DNA of 64,000 nt from an uncultured Collinsella sp. (GCA_902470805.1 CABRHX010000010.1:11971-75970), one strand, 5' to 3'. Shown: positions 44,464 to 53,865, counted from the stretch's first letter. Made by a program: numbers and translations. Notes: generated from the sequence alone by a model not told the origin.

Positions 44464-44934
44464 ATGAATGAGCAGATCAACCTCATCATTGAGAATGATA
44501 AATCCGACCTAGCTCTATTAGAAACGCCCAATGTGCTTATGAAATACGACGACCACATTTTCGGAGATTACGGATTAGGATCGATTGCTGCATGTCGAGC
44601 TTTCTGCCCTGACTTGGCCATTATCAATATCCCATACACGATAGCCGACTACGACATAATGCTTGGGCTCATGCCCATAATTGAAACGCTTACGCAAGCA
44701 GAGAAAGTTCAATTTGAAATTACAAACGAAGTACTTGACGACACTGAAGGGTTGGAGACGCATAGATTTCAAATAAGCTATTCATCTAGCGATAAAGCAA
44801 TTCAAGCAGCAAGAGAACTTCGACTAAGAGGAATGCCCTGTTTCTCAGCCAGCTTAGATCCAGAAGAATCATTACTATGCTGCAAAACAATCGAGAACGA
44901 GTTGTTTGATTTCGATATTGGGGTGCTGAAATGA
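44464..44934 (+). CDS. Peptide maturation system protein (TIGR04066-like), C-terminal part
   Basis: This is the continuation of the preceding gene in the same frame after the TAA at 44401-44403. The 156 residues include IFGDYGLGSIAACRAF and PDLAIINIPYTIADYD, a pattern that fits the second half of the family. The ATG at 44464 has no ribosome-binding site, so independent translation is doubtful without reinitiation or readthrough. The stop overlaps the start of the acyl-carrier-related gene (ATGA), as expected for the natural end of a longer upstream gene. A sequencing error at 44401 is the simplest alternative explanation. Confidence 0.6.
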   Translation: MNEQINLIIENDKSDLALLETPNVLMKYDDHIFGDYGLGSIAACRAFCPDLAIINIPYTIADYDIMLGLMPIIETLTQAEKVQFEITNEVLDDTEGLETHRFQISYSSSDKAIQAARELRLRGMPCFSASLDPEESLLCCKTIENELFDFDIGVLK

Positions 44935-45245
44935 CAGCATATCGTAAAGATGAAACCATCTACGCAGAAATCGAAAAAGCGATAAGCAATATTAGAGATT
45001 TGGATTTGACTCAATTTGACCAAAATCTAAGAAATCAGCAATTGACCGACCCGCCATTCAACTTGTCCTCATCAGATTTAGTTCGACTGCTTATTTATCT
45101 TGAAAGCAGGTTTTCTGTTTACGTTGAGTACTCGTCGATTGAAAACCTAGGGTTCAACAGTGTTGAGGAGGTGAAGAAGGTAATAGAACAGTCAGAAACA
45201 ATCGAACAATGGGAGGCAGATCATGAGAAGTATTCGTCCATTTAA
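44931..45245 (+). CDS. Acyl-carrier-related protein of a peptide maturation system (TIGR04069-like)
   Basis: This 104-residue acidic helical protein contains PPFNLSSSDLVRLLIYLESRF and YSSIENLGFNSVEEV, the helix pattern of acyl-carrier-like proteins. The usual Asp-Ser-Leu attachment site is not evident; SSSD stands nearby. Proteins of this type accompany CcpM/TIGR04066 systems in Clostridia, possibly as leader-binding or carrier partners. The start overlaps the preceding stop by 4 bp and the end overlaps the small Cys-rich gene by 23 bp, so the set is translationally coupled. Confidence 0.65.
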   Translation: MTAYRKDETIYAEIEKAISNIRDLDLTQFDQNLRNQQLTDPPFNLSSSDLVRLLIYLESRFSVYVEYSSIENLGFNSVEEVKKVIEQSETIEQWEADHEKYSSI

Positions 45246-45402
45246 CATGCATGCAGTAAATAGCGTCATTCATTTTGTTAGAAATTGCCCATGCGGTTAT
45301 TGCAGCTGCATGTACTGCAACATACTGCGCAATTCTCCGCACGAAGCAGAAGTCGGTTCCAATTCGATCGAGGCGATGACGCGTGGTGGCTACTGGTCCT
45401 AA
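45223..45402 (+). CDS. Small Cys-rich peptide, likely RiPP precursor
   Basis: ATG 45223 has a clear GGGAGG ribosome-binding site 6 bp upstream and gives 59 residues. The leader-like start MRSIRPFNMHAVNSVIHFV is followed by the core NCPCGYCSCMYCN, with five cysteines (22, 24, 27, 29, 32) spaced C-x-C-x2-C-x-C-x2-C. A hydrophilic tail ending GGYWS completes it. The start resembles the xIxPFN opening that I recall for Clo7bot-type Cys-rich peptides. Lying inside a maturase operon next to an ABC exporter, it is the best candidate substrate. Whether the tail is removed is unknown. The gene overlaps both neighbours. Confidence 0.75.
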   Translation: MRSIRPFNMHAVNSVIHFVRNCPCGYCSCMYCNILRNSPHEAEVGSNSIEAMTRGGYWS

Positions 45403-45922
45403 ATCGAGCAAGACGGCTACAAACGAATATCGAATCTCAATTGAAGGCAACCCTTATCCGCATGCTCTAGCTCTCATCAACCCAGCTGGAGACAACCTCA
45501 ATATCAAAAGACATGGGTTCACGGGTCCACTAGGACAGCTATTGAGTCTAAAATATACCGTTTATGACGATGCAAATGAAAAACTCTTTACTGTCGTCGA
45601 CGGTGGTTTTAGTAACATGCCCAGGGTTGCGCTCATCATCGAGCACAAGGAAGTTGCGGTGTTCGATTATGGCCTAAACAGACTTGAGATGAAGTGCGTA
45701 ACGAACATACCGAATTACACAATAAAAGGTAACTTCCTATTTGGAGATTACGACATATTCAGCCAACGGGAAGTGAAGCTATCTTCAGTTGTCGTCCTTC
45801 AATGTGATAAACAATCGTGCTTTAGCATACAGGTTTTGGATAAAGCCGAATTAGCCGCCGCAATTGGAATACCCACAGCCATTGCCCTTCTGAGGGCTCG
45901 GATTGAAGAGCATCTCGAATAA
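45383..45922 (+). CDS. LURP-one-like (Tubby-fold) protein in the RiPP operon
   Basis: The 179-residue product starts at GTG 45383 (GTG 45386 also possible) and overlaps the peptide gene by 20 bp. Repeating beta-strand units (LLSLKYTVYDDANEKLF, RVALIIEHKEVAVFD, FLFGDYDIFSQREVK) are followed by a hydrophobic helix (AELAAAIGIPTAIALL). This matches LURP-one-related/Tubby-like domains, which form a closed barrel around a helix. Such proteins are often membrane-peripheral. Its role here could be immunity or peptide handling; that is inference from position only. It is the last gene of the operon. Confidence 0.65.
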   Translation: MVATGPKSSKTATNEYRISIEGNPYPHALALINPAGDNLNIKRHGFTGPLGQLLSLKYTVYDDANEKLFTVVDGGFSNMPRVALIIEHKEVAVFDYGLNRLEMKCVTNIPNYTIKGNFLFGDYDIFSQREVKLSSVVVLQCDKQSCFSIQVLDKAELAAAIGIPTAIALLRARIEEHLE

Positions 45923-45956
45923 ATCGCAAAAAGCAGTTCGTAGAAACGTTCAGGAG

Positions 45957-47561
45957 CTAGATAGTTTTTTCTGGCTCCTGAAACTGTATTACATAGTCTG
46001 CAAACTGTTCGAAACCATGTCCGTGATCCGCAATGATGACGATTCGCTCTTTCATCTCCTGCGCAACCACCATCTTCAAAAAGGATATCGAAGCATTATC
46101 TAAATTGTTGCAAGGCTCATCCAAAATAATAATAGAATAACTGCTCAGAAAGGCCCTACAAAGTAATAGAGAAGCCAGTTCTCCGCCAGACAAATTGTGT
46201 CCCCTAGCTCCAATGATGGGATTTATTTCAAATAATTTATCGAGGCTAAAACCCTTCAAAAGATAGATGAGTTTTTCAGAGTCAATATCTACAAGACCAT
46301 AGTAAAGAGCCTTCCTGAAAGTTCCCCCCATTATCAAATGTCTTTGCGGCATAGTTGCGCAGGGTAGCTGGATTAAAGTCGAACCATCGAAAATGACAGT
46401 AGACCCATTAACACACAGTCTGCCGGCAACTGGCGACAATAATCCGTTCAATACTTCCAGAAATGAAGATTTACCACATGCATTAGGGCCGCTTACTAAA
46501 ACCAGACAAGGTGCCTGTATCGTGCAATCTGGAATTGTTATCCTCTCATTAGTTTCGTTCGACGAAAACGAGAGACTGATTCCTTTCCAACTAATTCGAT
46601 CAGCGTGATCGAAGCATATCAAATTAGGTTTTTCAGCTTCCAAAAGACGACGTAATTCCAAGACACGGTGCAACGATCTAAACGACGGCTGAAGCTGAGC
46701 CCAACAATTCAGAACAAGAGGAAAAGGAGAATAGCATAGAAGTACAAGTTGATAGCTCTGCACCGCAATCCCGACCGTCAGTCCGCGCTTTGACACAAGG
46801 AAAATAAGCAGCAGAACTGAAAGCAAGCCAGTAATGATGTTGCCAGCGTCAACTATTTCAGTTGCCAATCTCGCAAAGACACTCTCCTCAACTCGAGAGT
46901 TCCTACAGGCTTTAAGCATCTTTTTATAGCGAAGTAATTCCAAGTTAATTGAACGAGAAATACGAATGTAAAGTCGACAATTTATTAGTTGGGCTAAATA
47001 AGCAGAACCCCTCGCCTGGGCCTCCAATGCCTTTTCGCTCTTAGTCGATAGCTTACTAAGAGCGAACGGATATAGAAGCGAGATAAACAATGCCGAAACA
47101 CAAACAGGAATCAAAAGCAACAAAGAGATATTAGATAGCGCCACAAACGATACCAAACCCGTCACTAGGCACGGAAGAAACGCAGTTGTAAATATTCCAA
47201 TCATCGGCTGTAGGTTCCCAGCCTCTTCAATGCGCGATAACAGGTAGTCACTGTCTTTTGCTAAAACTAAGGGCCGCTCTAAAGCATGGCGGGCAAGCAA
47301 TCTATAGAAGCAGTTAGCGCCATCGGAAGCCAATTGCTCCGCATATTTTGATCTGAACAGGTTTGTCACCAGCTCAACTGAGAGCAATACTAGCAGGCCT
47401 AACCCAATGCATAAAACGTTACGATAATTAGAGCGAAGCAGGCCATAGTCTATTATCAACGATTCAGCTTTAACAACAGACAGCTCCACCAGGGCAGATA
47501 AAATGCAGAGCGCCATCAACTTGATTACTGTCGTCTTATTTTGAATAAAAAGCTCTGGCAT
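45957..47561 (-). CDS. ABC transporter, fused permease and ATPase, probable peptide exporter
   Basis: The 534-residue protein has an N-terminal membrane domain of about six helices (to about residue 300) and a C-terminal ATPase: Walker A SGPNACGKSS, signature LSGGE and Walker B IIILDEP. No N-terminal C39 peptidase domain is present, so leader removal would need another protease. It is convergent with the maturase operon, ends 34 bp from it, and shares its AT-rich composition. Export of the mature peptide is the likely role. GAGGGG precedes the ATG. The last codons lie within a hairpin (45949-45982) that may serve as a shared terminator. Confidence 0.85.
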   Translation of the reverse strand: MPELFIQNKTTVIKLMALCILSALVELSVVKAESLIIDYGLLRSNYRNVLCIGLGLLVLLSVELVTNLFRSKYAEQLASDGANCFYRLLARHALERPLVLAKDSDYLLSRIEEAGNLQPMIGIFTTAFLPCLVTGLVSFVALSNISLLLLIPVCVSALFISLLYPFALSKLSTKSEKALEAQARGSAYLAQLINCRLYIRISRSINLELLRYKKMLKACRNSRVEESVFARLATEIVDAGNIITGLLSVLLLIFLVSKRGLTVGIAVQSYQLVLLCYSPFPLVLNCWAQLQPSFRSLHRVLELRRLLEAEKPNLICFDHADRISWKGISLSFSSNETNERITIPDCTIQAPCLVLVSGPNACGKSSFLEVLNGLLSPVAGRLCVNGSTVIFDGSTLIQLPCATMPQRHLIMGGTFRKALYYGLVDIDSEKLIYLLKGFSLDKLFEINPIIGARGHNLSGGELASLLLCRAFLSSYSIIILDEPCNNLDNASISFLKMVVAQEMKERIVIIADHGHGFEQFADYVIQFQEPEKTI

Positions 47562-47686
47562 ATGTCCATCCCCTCAACTAATAATTATAGCTAGAAAGAT
47601 GACATTTTTATTCTATAGCCTTAAGCAGCACGCTTTGCTGACGTCAAATCTTGTCATTACAAACATGCACCTTAGGCTTAAGACTC

Positions 47687-47718
47687 AAAAAAGGGGGCGG
47701 CCGAGATGGCCGTCCCCT
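47687..47718 (-). terminator. Terminator after the DUF1275 gene
   Basis: GGGACGGCC and GGCCGCCCC (minus strand) pair around ATCTC, followed by TTTTTT. Confidence 0.7.
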
Positions 47719-47771
47719 CCCCAATAATGATCAGTGCGACAAAGGGGCCAGCCCCTTGCCGTATCCTGCCG

Positions 47772-48488
47772 TTATTTTTGGCAGGCGTCTTTCCAATCTT
47801 CGCAGGCACGCTTCCAGCGAGAGCGCAAGTCGCGCTCGCGGTCGATGAACATGATGGCAAACGCGACAAACAGCAGCAAGCTCGCCACGACGATGGCGTG
47901 CAGGCCCATGCGCTCAATACACCAGTTGCCCAACACGGCGCCAAACACAAAGGTAAGGATCACGCCAAAGTACAGCAGGCCGTTTTCCAAAAAGCCGCGC
48001 CTGTGGGTGATGATGTAATCGTCCACGTTTTGCAGCGCGTTGCGCAAGTTGCCGATGCACATGGTCGTAGCGATGCCGTGACCGTGGATCTTGCGGAAGC
48101 TCTCGACCTGCATGCCGCAGGCAAACGAGGTGAGGCAGTTGGCGAACAGGTTGAAATTGCCGCCCGGGATAAAGCTCACGCCCAGTAAGATGACGGCTTC
48201 AAAGAACACCGTCACCTGACGCCAGTGGATCACGCTGCCAAACCGCTCGTGTACCAGATCGGCAAGCATAATACCCACGGCAAACGACACCACAGGGAAG
48301 AAGTAGCGCCCCGCAAGTGCCCAGTTGCCCTCCGAGATGCTCACGCCCACGAGCAGGATGTTGCCTGTCTGCGCGTTGGCGAAAACATGGTCGCGCCCAA
48401 TGTACGAATACACGTCCATAAAGCCACCGGCGAGCGCCAAGATGATGCCCAGCTCAATAGACTCCGATATCTGTTTGGCACGCTGCAT
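47772..48488 (-). CDS. DUF1275 (YoaK-like) membrane protein
   Basis: This 238-residue protein has about six membrane helices and the family motif GFMDVYSYIGRDHVFANAQTGN in its first helix pair. Family members are putative permeases of unknown substrate. AAGGAGG lies 10 bp before ATG 48488; the frame extends upstream but without coding character. It is divergent from the YgiQ-like gene and has its own terminator. Confidence 0.85.
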   Translation of the reverse strand: MQRAKQISESIELGIILALAGGFMDVYSYIGRDHVFANAQTGNILLVGVSISEGNWALAGRYFFPVVSFAVGIMLADLVHERFGSVIHWRQVTVFFEAVILLGVSFIPGGNFNLFANCLTSFACGMQVESFRKIHGHGIATTMCIGNLRNALQNVDDYIITHRRGFLENGLLYFGVILTFVFGAVLGNWCIERMGLHAIVVASLLLFVAFAIMFIDRERDLRSRWKRACEDWKDACQK

Positions 48489-48741
48489 CGTCGTGCATCC
48501 TCCTTGTTGACGACTCTCTCGTGCGTTGGCGGAAACATAGCCGCCGTTCATACTGTAACCCATTGACAACATGGCGTGCGCGCGAGACGACCCCTTCGAC
48601 ACAGGGATACACAGTCTGGAAACAAACGACACCCGCATCGACACGCCGATCCGCCAGCTCATGTACTCCACCAGTCTTTTTAGACACGTCCCAAAAAGAC
48701 TGGTTACAATTACGTGCAGCATACAAACACCGGGAGGGATC

Positions 48742-50889
48742 GTGGCAAAAAAGCCTCAGCACGCTCAGAACAGCCAACGCGGACAGCAGGGCAAACAGGG
48801 TCAGCAGCAAAAGCGCGGCGGCAAGGCGCAGGCCACGGTCGCCCGCGCCAAGCATTCCCAAGCGACGCCCGCCCGCCCCTGGCGCCCGGGCCGCGACAAA
48901 TTTCTCCCCGTCAGTCGCGCCGATATGAATGCGCGCGGCTGGGACCAGTGCGACTTTGTCTACATCTGCGGCGACGCCTACGTGGACCACCCCAGCTTTG
49001 GTATGGCCATCATTAGCCGCGTACTCGACGCGCACGGCTATAAGGTGGGCATCATCTGCCAGCCCAACTGGACCGACCCCGCCAGCATCACCGTGCTCGG
49101 CGAACCGCGCCTGGGCTTTCTCGTCAGTGCCGGCAACATGGACTCCATGGTCAACCACTATTCAGTGACCAAGCACCGCCGCCACACCGACGCCTATACT
49201 CCCGGTGGCGAGGAGGGGCGCCGTCCCAACCGAGCCGTCACGGTCTACGGCAACCTCATCCGCCAGACGTTTAAGGACATCCCCATCATCATCGGGGGCA
49301 TCGAGGCGAGTCTGCGCCGTCTGGCCCACTACGACTACTGGCAGGACAAGCTTAAGCGTTCGGTACTGCTCGACTCGGGCGCCGACATTCTCATCTACGG
49401 CATGGGCGAGCACGCGATTGTCGAGATCGCCGACGCGCTCGACGCGGGACTGCCCGTCGACCAGATTACCTATATCAACGGCACCGTCTACCGCACCAAC
49501 TCGCTCGACGAGGTCTACGACTACGACCTGTTGCCCAGCTGGGACGATCTTGCCGCCGACAAGCTCAACTACGCGCGCAGCTTTAACGTGCAGCAGCAGA
49601 ATATGGACCCCATCACCGGCCATCGCCTGGTAGAGCCCTATCCCAACAGCGTCTATGTGGTGCAAAACCCGCCGTCGACGACACTCACCACCGACGAGAT
49701 GGACGAGGTGGCCGAACTCCCCTACGCACGCGATTGGCATCCCGACTACGACGCGGCGGGCGGCGTGCCGGCCTTTGCCGAGATCAAGTTTTCCATTAGC
49801 TCCAACCGCGGTTGTTTTGGCGAGTGTTCGTTTTGCGCCCTCACCTTCCACCAGGGCCGCGTGTTGCAGATGCGCAGCCACGACTCGATCATGCGCGAGG
49901 CCGAGCTGCTCACACGCGATCCCGAGTTTAAGGGCTACATCAACGACGTAGGCGGACCGACGGCCAACTTTAGCCGTCCCGCCTGCGACAAGCAGCTCAA
50001 GCACGGCGTGTGCAAGAACAAGCGCTGCCTATGGCCGAGCGTGTGCAAGAACATGGTGGTCGACGAGAGCGGCTACACGCAGCTGCTGCGCGACCTACGC
50101 CAGCTGCCGGGCGTCAAGAAGGTCTTCGTCCGCAGCGGCATCCGTTTTGACTACACTATGGCCGATGACTCGGACGAGTTTTTGCGCGAGCTGCTGGAGC
50201 ACCATGTCTCGGGCCAGCTACGCGTGGCGCCCGAGCATGTGAGCGACGCGGTGCTCTCCGTGATGGGCAAGCCGAGCCGCGCCGTCTACGATGCGTTCTG
50301 TCGCAAATTTGAGCGCCTGAACCGCGAGTACGGACTCAAGCAGTACGTGGTGCCGTATCTGATCTCGAGCCACCCCGGCTCGACGATGAAGGAAGCCGTG
50401 GACCTTGCCGAGGCCGTGCGCGACATGGGCTACATGCCCGAGCAGGTGCAGGACTTCTACCCTACGCCGTCCACCATGTCGACCTGCATGTACTACACCG
50501 GCGTGGACCCGCGCACCATGGAGCCGATCTACGTGGCGCGCGACCCGCACGAGAAGGCTATGCAACGCGCGCTCATCCAGTATCGCAAGCCCGAGAACTA
50601 CAAGCTGGTACGTGAGGCGCTGGAGAAGGCCGGCCGCCGCGATCTGATCGGCTACACCAAGCATTGCCTGATCCGTCCCGTGCCGCCGCGACCGGGCGAG
50701 ACGTCTGCTGGCGGCGGACATGGCGCCGGCAATAAGGGCGGCAAGGCCCACGGTGGCGCTGGCGGCGCCGGCAAGGGGCCTAAGGGCAGCAAGGGTCACG
50801 GCGGCATGTCGCGCGCGCAGAACACTGCCGGCCGCAACCGCGCGGCCCAGGGGCGTCAGGGTGCCAACGGCGGCGGCAGGCGCAACTAG
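48742..50889 (+). CDS. YgiQ-family radical SAM protein (UPF0313)
   Basis: The 715-residue protein starts at GTG 48742 with GGGAGG just upstream. A basic Gln-rich N-terminal tail is followed by the YgiQ_N domain (FLPVSRADMNARGWDQCDF) and a radical SAM core with GCFGECSFC (CxxxCxxC). The C-terminal part contains LPGVKKVFVRSGIRFDY and a basic Gly/Lys-rich tail of about 60 residues. The function of YgiQ proteins is not established. It is monocistronic. Confidence 0.9.
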   Translation: MAKKPQHAQNSQRGQQGKQGQQQKRGGKAQATVARAKHSQATPARPWRPGRDKFLPVSRADMNARGWDQCDFVYICGDAYVDHPSFGMAIISRVLDAHGYKVGIICQPNWTDPASITVLGEPRLGFLVSAGNMDSMVNHYSVTKHRRHTDAYTPGGEEGRRPNRAVTVYGNLIRQTFKDIPIIIGGIEASLRRLAHYDYWQDKLKRSVLLDSGADILIYGMGEHAIVEIADALDAGLPVDQITYINGTVYRTNSLDEVYDYDLLPSWDDLAADKLNYARSFNVQQQNMDPITGHRLVEPYPNSVYVVQNPPSTTLTTDEMDEVAELPYARDWHPDYDAAGGVPAFAEIKFSISSNRGCFGECSFCALTFHQGRVLQMRSHDSIMREAELLTRDPEFKGYINDVGGPTANFSRPACDKQLKHGVCKNKRCLWPSVCKNMVVDESGYTQLLRDLRQLPGVKKVFVRSGIRFDYTMADDSDEFLRELLEHHVSGQLRVAPEHVSDAVLSVMGKPSRAVYDAFCRKFERLNREYGLKQYVVPYLISSHPGSTMKEAVDLAEAVRDMGYMPEQVQDFYPTPSTMSTCMYYTGVDPRTMEPIYVARDPHEKAMQRALIQYRKPENYKLVREALEKAGRRDLIGYTKHCLIRPVPPRPGETSAGGGHGAGNKGGKAHGGAGGAGKGPKGSKGHGGMSRAQNTAGRNRAAQGRQGANGGGRRN

Positions 50890-50931
50890 CGCGACAGGGC
50901 GTGGCGGCACGACACGCCCCCACCAATAAAA

Positions 50932-50976
50932 TGCCGCTCGCCGGGGCGTCGTAAAACGATTCCCCGGCGAGCGGCC
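50932..50976. terminator. Long GC-rich hairpin between YgiQ and the phosphotransferase gene
   Basis: A perfect 14-bp stem (50933-50946 with 50962-50975, GCCGCTCGCCGGGG), flanked by ATTTTATT on the minus strand. A shared terminator for convergent genes. Confidence 0.7.
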
Positions 50977-51004
50977 GATTAATATTGTCTATCTCAAAAC
51001 GTCG

Positions 51005-52375
51005 TTACTTTTTGTCAAAACGACCATAGAGCGCAAACGAGAGCGTCGCGGAAATAACCCAAGTCAAAGCGATGCAGACGACAATCATGATCAGGTTCAT
51101 GGGATTGCCGCTTGGATCGGCATAAACGGGCAACGAGGTAATGCCAGGCATAACAAAACCGAAGCACTTTGCGCCCAGAACAACGGTGAGCGCACCGCCA
51201 ATGCCATCCGCGATCATCGCAGCGATAAGCGGAGTCCTGTTAGGAACCTGAACGGTAAACAAGGCGGGCTCGGAGATTCCCATAAATGCCGAGAAGGCGC
51301 ACGTCATTGCAGCGGACTTGAGCTTTTCGTCGGTCATGCGCAGGGCCGCACCAAAAGACGCACCGCTTTCGGCGAGGTTATGGCAGAAAGAGATCGGGAG
51401 CAGATAGTCATACCCCAGCGTTGCGATATTGGAAATCTGGATAGGACTCGTCGATTGATGCATGCCGAAGAGCACGATAAGCGGCATAAAGAAGCCCAGC
51501 AGAAAACCGGCAACAGGGCCCAACGTCGAGAATAGCCAAACGATACCGTTGGCGAGACCAAGACCGCACCAGGCACCAATCGGAGCGAGCACAAACAGGT
51601 TGACCGGAATCACGATAGCAAGGGAGAGTGCCGGGACGACAACGAGCTTGAAAAGATCCGGCACGACCTTGTCGATTGCGCGATATACAAAGGACAAGCC
51701 AATGACGCCAAAGATGACCGGGAACACGGAATCGGCGTAGCTAAAAATCGGCACCGTAAAACCGAACAACGCAAGAGGCGTCTCGCCTGTACCGACAGCG
51801 TTGACAATAGTCGGGTACATCAGCGATCCGGCAACACAAAGCGCAAGCGAACGGTTGACTCGGAACTTATCAGCTGTAGACATTGCCAGCAAAAACGGCA
51901 AGAAGTAGAACGGGATATCCGAAATCATATTGAATATCGCAAAATCGCCGGCACCCGTGTCGATTCCAAAAGCCGCGATAGCAGCCAGGATGCCCTTTAC
52001 GATACCTCCCGCCACCAGCGCGGGAATGATAGCGGAGAAAATGCCGGTGATGATATCGAATACGCGAGCCGAACCTTTTTGGAGCTCAGGCTGCTCGGCA
52101 TCGGCGGAGACCTCACCACCCATCCTGTCGCCTAGCATGGGCTCCAATTCGTCATATACCGACCCCACGCTGGCGCCGATGATAACCTGCCACTGCCCGT
52201 CTTTAACCTGCGCGCCCAAGGCGCCGTCAAGCGTCTTAAGGGCCTCCAGGTCTGCCTTGCTATCGTCCTTCAGGTTGAATCTGAGCCTTGTAATGCAGTG
52301 CGTTGCCATAACAACGTTATCGGCGCCGCCCACGAGCTCGAGGACACGAGCGGCCAGTTCCTTCTTGTCTGCCAC
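51005..52375 (-). CDS. Phosphotransferase system beta-glucoside IIBC component
   Basis: The 456-residue permease has an N-terminal EIIB domain (active Cys in MATHCITRLRF) and an EIIC domain of about ten helices (GIFSAIIPALVAGGIVKGILA, FGMHQSTSPIQISN). No EIIA domain is attached, so phosphate must come from another protein. I place the start at GTG 52375 because TAGGAG lies 8 bp upstream; GTG 52384 directly abuts that site. It follows the GH1 gene by 11 bp in an operon for uptake and cleavage of beta-glucosides. Confidence 0.9.
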   Translation of the reverse strand: MADKKELAARVLELVGGADNVVMATHCITRLRFNLKDDSKADLEALKTLDGALGAQVKDGQWQVIIGASVGSVYDELEPMLGDRMGGEVSADAEQPELQKGSARVFDIITGIFSAIIPALVAGGIVKGILAAIAAFGIDTGAGDFAIFNMISDIPFYFLPFLLAMSTADKFRVNRSLALCVAGSLMYPTIVNAVGTGETPLALFGFTVPIFSYADSVFPVIFGVIGLSFVYRAIDKVVPDLFKLVVVPALSLAIVIPVNLFVLAPIGAWCGLGLANGIVWLFSTLGPVAGFLLGFFMPLIVLFGMHQSTSPIQISNIATLGYDYLLPISFCHNLAESGASFGAALRMTDEKLKSAAMTCAFSAFMGISEPALFTVQVPNRTPLIAAMIADGIGGALTVVLGAKCFGFVMPGITSLPVYADPSGNPMNLIMIVVCIALTWVISATLSFALYGRFDKK

Positions 52376-52386
52376 AGCAATCACTC

Positions 52387-53865
52387 CTACCCAAGATCCT
52401 CGCCATTAGTGGCGATACATTTCTGATACCAATAGAAAGAGTCTTTACGCAAGCGCTCCGCAGTGCCGTTGCCGCAATTATCCAGATCGACATAGATAAG
52501 CCCGTATCGCTTGTCCATCGTTAGCGGGCCGCAGGCAACAAGGTCAATGAATCCCCAGATCATATATCCGCGCACGTCAACGCCATCGATCACCGCCTCT
52601 TTAAGGCACTTTATGTGCTGGCGCAAATAATCGATTCGATACTCGTCGTGGATGCTGCCATCCTCCTCGACCACATCAGATGTACCGAGGCCGTTCTCGG
52701 CGATATACAGGGGCAGCCCATAGCGGTCATACATCTGGTTAAGGGTAACCCTCAAGCCAATGGGATCGAGCTGCCAGCCCCACTCACTCGTCTCGAGATA
52801 AGGGTTCTTGTTTGCCATGACCAGATTTCCCGCAGTCTTCTCCCATCCCTGATCGCAGGTAGATACCTGGGAAAAGTAGTACGAGAAGGCCAGGAAGTCG
52901 ACCGTGTTGCGAGCGATGAGCTCTTCATCGCCCGGTTCCATTTGAATCTCGATATCGCACGCATCGAAATAGCGATTCATATAAGCGGGGTATTTTCCAC
53001 GAGCCATCACGTCCGTATAGAACCAGTTGGAATACTGGTCGTCGTGAATAGCCTGCATGTTATCTTCGGGACGGCAGGTGGCAGGATACGTACAGAATCG
53101 AGCGATCATGCCGCCAACGGGAGTATCGGGCGAAAGACGATGGACAATCTCGACGGCACGCGCATTGGCAACGAACTCGTGGTGCAGGCACTGGAAGATG
53201 GCTCGATCGAAGTTCTCTCCCTCTTCGTCTTTGACCAGACAGACCCCGTCCCAAGGGGAAAAACGCGCTGCATTGAACTCGTTAAAAGGCAGCCAGAAAT
53301 CGACCAGATCGCCCAATTCCGTAACGATCGTCTCGACATAGCGGGCGAAGAAATCAATCGTCTTGCGATTCTTCCATCCCCCATATGTGGTGACAAGATT
53401 TACCGGGATGTCATAGTGGAGCATGGTGACGAAGGTCTTAATGCCGTGCTTTTTGCACTCACCCAGCATGCTTCGATACCACTCGATGCCTTCGCGGTTA
53501 GGCTCAAGGTCATCTCCGTTAGGATAGATTCGGCTCCAACAAATAGAGGTGCGGAACAGCTTGAGACCCATCTCCGCAAAAAGCGCGATGTCCTCACGAT
53601 AGTGATGATAGAAGTCGTTGCCGCGCCTAAACGGGTAGAACTCAACGCCATCATCTGCGAGAGCGTTCATTAGCTCGTCATGGCAGAAGGGGTTGTTTTG
53701 ATGCTTGTCCTCAATCTGGTCATGAGTCCAGGTGCCATCCAGCCATCGACAATCCTGCGTCGACTTTCCCTTTCCGCCCTCATTCCAGGCGCCATCGGCC
53801 TGCGAGCACGATATGGCTCCGCCCCATAAAAAGTCGGAGTCAAACCCACGTTTTAACTTACTCAT
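52387..53865 (-). CDS. 6-phospho-beta-glucosidase, GH1 family
   Basis: The 492-residue enzyme shows both GH1 carboxylates: acid/base Glu in LPFNEFN and nucleophile Glu in YIAENGLG. The N-terminal DFLWGGAISCSQADGAW is typical. Linked to a phosphotransferase permease, it should cleave phosphorylated beta-glucosides such as arbutin-, salicin- or cellobiose-phosphate. AAGGAGGG precedes ATG 53865. A divergent AraC-type activator gene lies 153 bp away. Confidence 0.92.
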   Translation of the reverse strand: MSKLKRGFDSDFLWGGAISCSQADGAWNEGGKGKSTQDCRWLDGTWTHDQIEDKHQNNPFCHDELMNALADDGVEFYPFRRGNDFYHHYREDIALFAEMGLKLFRTSICWSRIYPNGDDLEPNREGIEWYRSMLGECKKHGIKTFVTMLHYDIPVNLVTTYGGWKNRKTIDFFARYVETIVTELGDLVDFWLPFNEFNAARFSPWDGVCLVKDEEGENFDRAIFQCLHHEFVANARAVEIVHRLSPDTPVGGMIARFCTYPATCRPEDNMQAIHDDQYSNWFYTDVMARGKYPAYMNRYFDACDIEIQMEPGDEELIARNTVDFLAFSYYFSQVSTCDQGWEKTAGNLVMANKNPYLETSEWGWQLDPIGLRVTLNQMYDRYGLPLYIAENGLGTSDVVEEDGSIHDEYRIDYLRQHIKCLKEAVIDGVDVRGYMIWGFIDLVACGPLTMDKRYGLIYVDLDNCGNGTAERLRKDSFYWYQKCIATNGEDLG

